Shown piece by piece: positions 56,662 to 64,000 of a DNA stretch of 64,000 nucleotides (position 1 is its first letter; each line of letters opens with the position of its first letter). The DNA is taken from positions 64,201,774-64,265,773 of the forward strand of contig CM036758.1 in the NCBI GenBank assembly GCA_020796225.1. The letters run 5' to 3'. Both the position numbers and the translations under genes were made by a program. The stretch comes from Arion vulgaris (lineage: Eukaryota; Mollusca; Gastropoda; Stylommatophora; Arionidae). Under the pieces are notes generated by a model. That model was not told the DNA's origin. It did no database searches and saw nothing but the letters and a program-made list of their open reading frames with translations.

Positions 56662-57195
56662 CTGGTCAAGTTATGTTATGCGATCAATGTCACATCACAT
56701 TTGGCATTCCCATGCATGCTCTGTCCTCCGCTGCAGCAGCCATCCTAAGTCCATTTGCTCACCGTACCCATGAGAAGTTGATTACTATATCTTCTCTCTC
56801 TACCACGAAGACGACACTGTCTGGCATGTCCACACTTAACGCCTAATTCTCGAACTCGTTCCAGTGTCTGAGACGTGCCCATGTCACATAATTGAGAGCG
56901 TACCACATTGATGATATCGGCTCTGTCCATACTTCTGCCCGTTTGAGTCGGGGCATTGTTTGCAAGAAAGTCTGCACTCTTGTTACCCTGCACTCCAGCA
57001 TGTCCAGGTGTGTACAGCCAAGTCATTTTCTTGAGATGTGATCTCCGAATGCTGTCCACCCATTCCACATGCATACTTCCAGATTCAATCAGTTGAAGCA
57101 TATTCATCGAGTCTGATATGATGATCGTATGGGTAACCTGTTGCTCAGCCACCCATGACAGAGTCCTGGAGGCAGCAGTGATCTCCATAGTCTTC
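56662..57195 (-). mobile_element. LINE RNase H and C-terminus
   Basis: Reads MEITAASRTLSWVAEQQ, IISDSMNMLQLIESG and YTPGHAGVQGNKSADFLA (RNase H), then DRADIINVVRSQLCDMG. Same 3' end (GATCGCATAACATAAC) as 52570-52829. Confidence 0.9.
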
Positions 57196-57239
57196 TGGTC
57201 AAGTGCGATAGCAAATGAAAAGATTTTAAATGAACAAAC

Positions 57240-57480
57240 TGTGCATCATTGGAGGCCATCATTAAAAGACATAGAGGGAGGTGGATTGGGCATGTGTGTT
57301 GTATGCCAGTAGGGGCATTGGCTAGGACAGGTCTCTGGTGGACAGAGGATGCGAAAAGAAGGCCTGGCCATCCGATGGAAAAATGGAGAACTGTAGAAAG
57401 AGAGTTGAAAGATTGTGGCCTGATGTGGTAAAAACCTGGCGGGAAGGGCAACAATGGAAATTTCTTGTAGAAGCCTTATT
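57240..57480 (+). mobile_element. LINE C-terminus
   Basis: Reads IKRHRGRWIGHVCCMPVGAL and ERELKDCGLMW. Confidence 0.75.
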
Positions 57481-57482
57481 TG

Positions 57483-57800
57483 TCAAATGGAGTATGAAGA
57501 GGATATAGTATATGGTGTTTGTGATTCTTGTAGAGCTTGGTAATATCTTTCTTCTGCGTTCTCACTAGATTGGGATTTGGATTCTCTAATAAAGGCAGCC
57601 GTCTTCCTTAGATTATCAGCCACACCGTACAGTTTGTCTTGGACGCTGGTGTAAGTGGGCCACCCCTTCTTTCTCAGGTTTGCATACTGGGGGCAGTTCT
57701 GTAGGATATGTTCTGTTGTCATACTTGCCAAGCCACAGGTCGTTGGTGCCTATCTTGAATTTAGTGTACAGGTGGTGTCTCATTCTGTTGTGACCCGTCC
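57483..57800 (-). mobile_element. LINE C-terminus
   Basis: Reads MASMTTEHILQNCPQYANLR and KLYGVADNLRKTAAFI. Confidence 0.8.
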
Positions 57801-58023
57801 AAGTATGGCTGTCTGGTCCCTTATATCTTTCTTATTTCTGCAATGAGACATGTCTACCATTGTTTAAGATAGAACAATTGCAAGTTTTTTGCATTGTTTA
57901 AGTGTCAGCATTTCATGCGGCACAACTGAAATACCATATTGTATTGATTAGCAAAATAGATTTTTATATCTGTAAGTAGCTGGTCAAACATCAGAATGGT
58001 TCAAAGGTCTGGATCAAATACTG

Positions 58024-58375
58024 TCGCCCGAGTAGTTACCGGGGCCCAAAATGGGGTGTAAAGAATAGAACCACTGTTACCTGCCACGCATGTCATAAGA
58101 GGCAACTAAGGAGGTTGGGCGTGGTGTTAGCTACCCCCCATCGTAAAAAACACTAGATGGCTACAGAATGGAGAGCGAATCAAGTAAACGCTGGCTGAAA
58201 CCGGACACATCGCGACGATAAGCACCAGAGCTCCAAATGGTGCTGAAGATGTGACGTAAAATACACAAATGCTAAGGCTGCATGAATTAGATTTCCACAT
58301 GAATAGAATTTATGGGAGATCTGATACATCGTCTGAGCGATGATCGCAAAAGAGAGAGAGAGAATGGTTTGAGGT
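58024..58375 (+). mobile_element. Chimeric SINE: SINE-A head, SINE-E-like tail
   Basis: SINE-A to about 58117 (CTAAGGAGGTTGGGC), then CGCTGGCTGAAACCGGACAC, GGTGCTGAAG and CGATGATCGCAAAAGAGAGA as in SINE-E. Confidence 0.7.
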
Positions 58376-58493
58376 GCAAAGGGAAGTAAGACGAGGCTGT
58401 AACCCTTCCCATACTTATTTAACATCTATGCAGAACATGAAAAATGCTACAACTGAACAAAATTCCAAAAAAAATAAAAAGATAAATTAGGGC

Positions 58494-58737
58494 AGAGTGG
58501 TTACCGGGCCCAAATTTGGGGTGTAAAGAATAGAACCACTGTTACCTGCCACGCATGTCGTAAGAGGCGACTAAGGAAGTTTGGCTGAAATCGGATGCAT
58601 GTGTCTTAAACATGTAGAAGTCTATGCTTTTAGGGCCTACCAAACCAATGTGCAACGTATACACGTTCTTGGCAAAGATCAAACATATCACAAAGAGTGA
58701 TTAAAATTGATCGTAAAGAACGATTGCAAAGAAGAAG
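58494..58737 (+). mobile_element. SINE-A
   Basis: GCAGAGTGGTTACCGGGCCC to CGATTGCAAAGAAGAAG. Confidence 0.85.
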
Positions 58738-58960
58738 TTATTCAAAACAAAACACATAATACTAGATGTTCTGTGTCATGTTACTATCAGTGTTTATACT
58801 ATCACCAGCCACACTTATAACTAGAAAAGATAACACAAATGAATCATTCAGGGAGGCTTGCAGTTTAAATTTCATGCAGCAGCATTGACAAATTATAAAA
58901 CATGAACAAAACATTACCGAAAAACGATGCATACTAATATTATTAATATAATAAATTTAA

Positions 58961-59149
58961 CCCTTTCGCTGCTGCATACTTTCCGAAGACAGAGCTAACA
59001 ATAGCTACTCTTTGTTTCTAGGTCACAAACGTGAATGTACGGCTATAGCCCATCTTTAGCCCACAGAGGAGAGATAATAACAGACATGTTAATGCGTCTT
59101 TAGAAGTGAATAGAGAAAACATCTATACACATCCTTAGCAGCTAAAGGG
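58961..59149. mobile_element. TTAA MITE, 189 bp
   Basis: CCCTTTCGCTGCTGCATAC ... TAGCAGCTAAAGGG, with TTAA at 58957-58960 and a mutated CTAA on the right. Inverted relative to 17903 and 48390. Confidence 0.85.
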
Positions 59150-59174
59150 CTAAGAATACTTGGGAAATTAACCC

Positions 59175-59572
59175 CCCATGGAGACATGGAGAACGACTAG
59201 GTGAACACTCAAAAAGCTGCAGACATTCATCAATAGATGCCTACGCAGGATACTCCATTTGAGATGGTAGGACTAAGACCACAGACAGAGAACTGGGGAT
59301 AGGGCAGAACAACGGCAGGTGGAACAGGAGATAATGAGCAGAAGGTGGCGATGGATAGGACACACTGAGAAACCCTGACAGCATCGCAAGACAGGCTCTC
59401 CGATGGAACCCCCAGGGCAATAGAAGTAAGGAAGACCCAGAAACACCTGGAGACGGGAGTTAGAGATGGAACGCAAAAAACGGGAAGAGAGTGGTGAGAT
59501 CTGGAAAAGATGGCCTTGGATAGGCGGGCTTGGAAGACCTTGGTTGTGGACCTATGCTTCCCTAGGGGTGGG
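59175..59572 (+). mobile_element. LINE C-terminus (lineage L)
   Basis: Decayed coding with RWRWIGHTEKP and ARQALRWNPQGN-like stretches. Confidence 0.7.
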
Positions 59573-59574
59573 GG

Positions 59575-59840
59575 AGGTTGCCTATAGCGGAGCTGATAAC
59601 ATGCTGCACTAGTGACCATGTGCCGTGAAAACTGGGGTTCGAAGCCAGCTTGAGCCAAAAATATGGCAGGCACATGGTTGGACTACAGAAAACCCTGATG
59701 TCAGAGTAAGGTTTACCTGAATAATAAGGGCCACTGTTGATAAAGAAAGCATGCAGTCATGCAAAAAAGCAGTCAGAGGTGCAATATTATGCGACCTGAC
59801 GACGCCTTAATTCTTAGCAGGCGAACTGTGCAAAAAAAAA
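59575..59840 (+). repeat. SINE-G
   Basis: GAGCTGATAACATGCTGCAC, box B GGGTTCGAAGCC, A-rich end. Confidence 0.6.
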
Positions 59841-59999
59841 AAGTTAAAGTAAGTTAAAACGAAGTCTCCCTAAAAATAAAAGTGCAAATATATGACGACT
59901 CAAAGCACCAAAAACGTTTACATATTAACATGTCCACTGTTTTAATATGTTGCTTGCATACAAAAATAATGAAGTCATTAGCCATGACAGTAATGTAAT

Positions 60000-60235
60000 T
60001 AATAATAATTCTTCTCGCTGTTATACATTACATAGGGCCTGCAAGCAATTTCTCTATCTTGGGCAACTTGCTCAATCTCTTCCATGGGACTGAGACCGAT
60101 ATGTCTTACCTCTCTCAGCACAGTTCGTTTCAGGTTCTCCTTAGGTCATCCTCTCTTTCTTGAACCTGCTTCAATATTCTTTGATCATATCTTCTCCTTC
60201 TTATAACAGTTGTTACTAATAATGTCATTAATACA
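60000..60235 (-). repeat. LINE fragment (lineage M), 3' end
   Basis: Matches 49175-49450 with deletions (GTTATACATTACATAGGGCC). Confidence 0.7.
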
Positions 60236-60483
60236 ACAGTTTAAAATGTCCCAAGGAAAGACAAGTCTTTTATTTTAAAAAAGACTTGGTCAGATCTCTG
60301 GTTCGCCAACCCTAATCTTCAATGAGTAGATCAGCCGACTGAGCAGTATATACAATCTGTAGTACGAGGGCAATGTAAGCAGCTTCAAACTATAGAAATG
60401 AAGTATCTAAGAAAGGTGGTCCAAGTAATATGAAGGGACAGAGTTCGAAACCAGGCAATATGAAATGATCTTAAAATCCAGAC

Positions 60484-60740
60484 CGCTCACGTGGTGCCGG
60501 GGCTCTCAAGGGAGCAAAGAATAGCACCACTGTGACCTACAAAGCATGTTGTAGGAGGTGACTGATGAAGGGGCCTAAGGAAGCTACCTAAGTAAATAAA
60601 AGCACGTAGAAGTCGGATGTGCTGGCCTACTTGTAGGCGCATAACTGACACAACGTACAATCATTCTTAGGCACAGATCACATACAAATCACACAGAGCG
60701 GGTAACAGGTGGTTGTTGTGGAGCGTTTGACGAAGAAGAC
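60484..60740 (+). mobile_element. SINE-B
   Basis: CGCTCACGTGGTGCCGGGGC to GAGCGTTTGACGAAGAAG. Confidence 0.8.
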
Positions 60741-61002
60741 TGAGTAATTATTTTTAAATCGAGACACATTTATATTACACTTTATTGCAATTAGCCAGAA
60801 TACTGGCTTAGCGTCATCTTAAATAATACTGCAAGAATGTATATCTGCTCCGAGTGGCAAAATTGTTAACAACTAATAACCTATTTTTTTAAATGTAATA
60901 TTGAAATGTTATTCACACTAAAAATGTTATAAACTGATAAGAAAAATGGTGTTGTCTTATTCCATATCTGAAAGAAAAGTGAATGCTCATGTATCTATGT
61001 TT

Positions 61003-61252
61003 ACTCTTCTCCACTTCTTTGCGTTCATTCTTTACGACCTATTTTATTTAATCACTCTTTGTGATATGTTTGATCTTTGCCAGGAACGTGTTTCCGTTGC
61101 ACATTGGTTTGGTAGGCCCCTAAACGCATAGACCTCTATACGTTTAGGACATGTGCACCCAATTTCAGCCAAACCTCCTTAATCGCCTCTTACGACATGC
61201 AACAGTGGTTCTATTCTTTACACCCCAAATTAGGGCACCGGTAACCACTCGG
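61003..61252 (-). mobile_element. SINE-A
   Basis: Flanks TGTTTACTCT and TGTTTACTGT. Confidence 0.82.
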
Positions 61253-61556
61253 GCTGTTTACTGTTATTGATAACTAGCCGACAGCCTGCTTGATATAAGC
61301 ATACATCTTGAATCGCTGTCAGCTTACATTCTACACCGATCTTAGCTTACATTTTTCTCATCAAATTTTTAGAATTATAACAATAACACATAAAACACAT
61401 AAGACAGGATCGACTTTTAAAAGTTAACGAAAATTAGCAATTTTCTTGGCTCAACTAAGAACAATTATATTTGGATGAACTCCTTGTGGACCAAACGCCA
61501 CAATAAAGGGCATTTTTGACTCTAAAGGCAAATTTGCCTGGTCCACCAAGACTTAA

Positions 61557-62288
61557 CACTTTCGCTGCCACCCACAACAAAAGTCGGTGAAATACCAACT
61601 CCCTTCTGCACCACAACAAAGTGGAAATACAACCCTTGCTCGTCAGCGACTTTTGTCGGCCGACATGTGCCGTCGATGATGTCTTTTTTAAACAGGGAGT
61701 ATCGCTTGCTGTAAACGGGGGTCCCGTGACGTACTACTTCCGTATTGTTCCGACAAGCTCTCCAAATTGGCGGATCTAACACACCCGTAAGCGCGGTATA
61801 AGTCTGATTTTTTGCAATTTTACGTAAGTAAACAAAAATTTTCAAAATGGACGATGTAGCTGATGAATAATGATGTCCAAAATGACTCTTTTCGACTTTT
61901 TACCCAGTGATAGTGTTAAAACGAACTCTGAATGTGATATGAATTTGAACTGTGATTCATGTGACGATGTTTAAAGATCGATAGCAGACATTTCCAGGGG
62001 TACAGGAGTAGGTGACGGACATCCAACTGAAAACGACGGCATACTACTGTGGATAGGTATGGGGATATCAGTTACTACAGTAGCTTGTGGATTATAAAGA
62101 ATAGATTCCACATATAGACAGGTTAGTAGCTCATTAATATATGAACACTATTCCATAGTTTAAAAGTCCTAAGTTTATTAGTTTATTTTTCACGATTTTT
62201 TGAAATTGTCACTGAAAACTGATCATGCCGAAAAAAATAGCATGGCAGTGAGCCAGACTTTATTGAAAATTGGCTGGCAGCAAAAGTG
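61557..62288. mobile_element. TTAA-flanked piggyBac-like element, 732 bp
   Basis: TTAA at 61553-61556 and 62289-62292. Ends CACTTTCGCTGCCACCC and GGCTGGCAGCAAAAGTG match at 15 of 17. Holds a 107-codon minus frame (61522-61845) and short acidic plus frames, none a recognisable transposase. Confidence 0.8.
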
Positions 62289-62563
62289 TTAAGCAACAAA
62301 GCAATGGGTACAATCTCATTCTATGATACAATGTAATATAATATTGAAATAATTAACCATATTTTAGGAGTATTCCGTGTTCCATACCGACAATGATAGA
62401 AGATATTGGTCAGGATGTCAAAAGAGTTAACCTTGTATGACAATGCTACTTCATATGAAGTATAACAGTGAGCTATGTTCGAGATGCCTGTTAACAAATT
62501 TCTTATGTGTTATATTATAGAATACTGTGAACATATTGAGATGAAGGTTTCATGCGCTGATTT

Positions 62564-62627
62564 TCTCAATTTCATCCAGATCGTCGGCATCCAGCTTGAC
62601 AATTTTGCGACCTTGTCGGAGAAGAGA
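62564..62627 (-). other. Possible terminal exon, unrecognised
   Basis: After a pyrimidine tract the minus strand reads GRKIVKLDADDLDEIEKISA then TGA. The hydrophilic, biased text looks coding, but the acceptor (ACAAG) is weak and no partner exon is seen to the right. Confidence 0.3.
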
Positions 62628-62669
62628 AAAAAAAATAAGGCTATATTTAATCAAAATAAATCATTAACA

Positions 62670-62945
62670 ATAAATAATAATTCCTCTCGTATCGTTATAC
62701 GTTACATAGGACCTGCAAGCAAGTTCTCCGTCCGCTTATCCTGGGCAACTCGCTCAATCTCCATGGAACTAAGACCGATACATCTCTCAGCAAAGTTCGT
62801 TTCAGGGTCTCCCAAGGTCATCCTCATCTTTCTTGAACCCTTTGCCTCCCACTTCAATGCCTGCTTTGATATTCTTTGATCAGTTTTTCTGAAAGTGTGT
62901 TCAACATATCTCCATCTTCTCCTTCTTATAACAGTTGTTACTAGT
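62670..62945 (-). repeat. LINE fragment (lineage M), 3' end
   Basis: Matches 49190-49450 (TATCGTTATACGTTACATAG). Confidence 0.75.
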
Positions 62946-63084
62946 GGCTAATCATTGACATGCTATAAGTTCATTATTCAAGCAACTCAACTGCAATGTG
63001 GTCCCTGACTTGTTGTGTTAGAATTTGGGAAGTTACGATGATAACTAGCTAAATAGCTTCTAGATGCTAACTCATACTGGGGAG

Positions 63085-63185
63085 GGGCGCCCAAGTGTTT
63101 AAGCATTTGCCTAGCGTTCCGAAGGTCATGGGTTCAAATCCAGATTGCTCCTTTCTGTTCACGAGTGCATTTTTCATTTGAGGAT
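63085..63185 (+). repeat. SINE-F head
   Basis: GTTTAAGCATTTGCCTAGCG, box B ATGGGTTCAAATCC. Confidence 0.6.
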
Positions 63186-63189
63186 CATC

Positions 63190-63455
63190 TTCTTCCGACT
63201 TGTCCATAATTTCTCCAATCTCCTCTCAAGCATGTATTTCAGTGTGTTTAGATTAATAACGTCCGTTCTGTGCTGGTTGATGCAGCATTTTTTCAGATAA
63301 TCTCTAGCTACCAAGTTCTATACAATACTTTCAGATGGCGAGTGGACAAAAGCAGGAAAGCCGTTAGAGAAGGCACCCAATATGCCCTCACTAAAACTAA
63401 CTCTGTCCAAGAAAGAGTTACAAGGACATTAGGTCTCCTGCAACGATCATTCTTG
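63190..63455. other. Unclassified, possible LINE debris
   Basis: No gene; short frames without domains. Confidence 0.3.
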
Positions 63456-63464
63456 AAGGATCTA

Positions 63465-63610
63465 AGCTTCAAGTACCTCGGAAGTCGGCGAGGCTGTTCA
63501 TATGGTTGAGGGATGCCTGTAAAAGGGTTATTTAGGCCCACGCAAAAATCAGTAAGAAGCGCAATACCAGGCGTCATGACTTTACGCCTGAATGAATAGC
63601 GGGTGATCAC
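63465..63610 (+). repeat. SINE-D-like tail
   Basis: AAGTACCTCGGAAGTCGGCG and CACGCAAAAATCAGTAAG blocks. Confidence 0.6.
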
Positions 63611-63756
63611 AAGAGATGGCGAGCCATGTCTGCGGAAAGGGACTGAGCCATATAAGAAATCTCTGTGTAATGAAGATAATCCTTCATATTTAGGTTGTGA
63701 GATCATTGCATTCTGAAGTAGAAGATTTGTCCACTTTGTGGAACTGCACATTGAAT

Positions 63757-64000
63757 CACGTAGCCGCCAGGGCCCGCAAGGGAAGCAAAGAATAATAACA
63801 CTGCGACCTACAAGGCATGTTGTAAGAGACAACTGATGCAGGGGCCTAGGGAAGTTACCCTAGTAAATAAAAAACTTCACAGAAATCGGATGTGATGGCC
63901 TTCTTGTAGGCGCATAACTGGCACAACGTAAAACCGCTCTTAGGCTCAGATCACAAAGAGTGGTTAATAAGTGGTTGATATGTAGCACTCAAAGAATAAT
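63757..64000 (+). mobile_element. SINE-B at right edge
   Basis: GTAGCCGCCAGGGCCCGCAAG to the window end. Confidence 0.8.

Noticed and set aside
63308..63832. 174-codon minus-strand gene
   Set aside because: Runs through a SINE-B and a SINE-D-like tail; no domain.

Overview
This is a eukaryotic nuclear window, most likely from an insect or other arthropod. Three spliced protein-coding genes with GT-AG introns are embedded in dense, often nested retroposon debris. I cannot name the species. There is no prokaryotic-style gene packing, and most open frames over 60 codons are chance frames inside SINEs, LINE fragments or minisatellites.

Genes. (1) Minus strand, 1447-6324: the first three coding exons of an FTSJ1/Trm7-type tRNA 2'-O-methyltransferase, running off the left edge. 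(2) Minus strand, 14512-20263: a complete four-exon sigma-1 receptor / ERG2-family gene, 232 aa. (3) Plus strand, 26856-56462: an eleven-exon FAST-kinase-domain (FASTKD) mitochondrial RNA-binding protein, 994 aa, whose splice phases all agree once a 106-bp exon (42617-42722) is included. Two further short minus-strand segments (10020-10160 and 62564-62627) may be exons but are not recognised. The three genes share no obvious pathway.

Repeats. I use local labels. SINE-A (about 249 bp), SINE-B (about 266 bp) and SINE-E share a body and a tail ending in GAA or GA repeats. SINE-C, D, F, G and H are tRNA-like and carry box-B-like motifs. Several LINE lineages leave RNase H, reverse transcriptase or C-terminal fragments. 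DNA elements include TTAA-flanked (piggyBac-like) elements, a 164-bp hAT MITE with an 8-bp duplication, a TA-flanked MITE and a 656-bp foldback element. Many boundaries are fixed by target-site duplications (TSDs) or by an empty paralogous site.

Tandem arrays. There are 45-bp (22772-23262), 63/75-bp (36218-38277), 36-bp (40485-41490) and 21-bp (47270-47815) arrays, plus an 85-bp tandem copy of a FASTKD exon end and its splice donor (42695-43055). The four main arrays have unit lengths divisible by three, which creates long false ORFs. The 36-bp array grew from a LINE coding segment.

Layout. 1-7.6 kb: methyltransferase 5' end plus LINEs and SINEs. 7.6-14.5 kb: nested SINEs and AT-rich DNA. 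14.5-20.3 kb: sigma receptor. 20.5-26.8 kb: LINEs, 45-bp array, hAT MITE. 26.8-56.6 kb: FASTKD gene with repeat-filled introns. 56.6-64 kb: LINE and SINE debris and TTAA elements.
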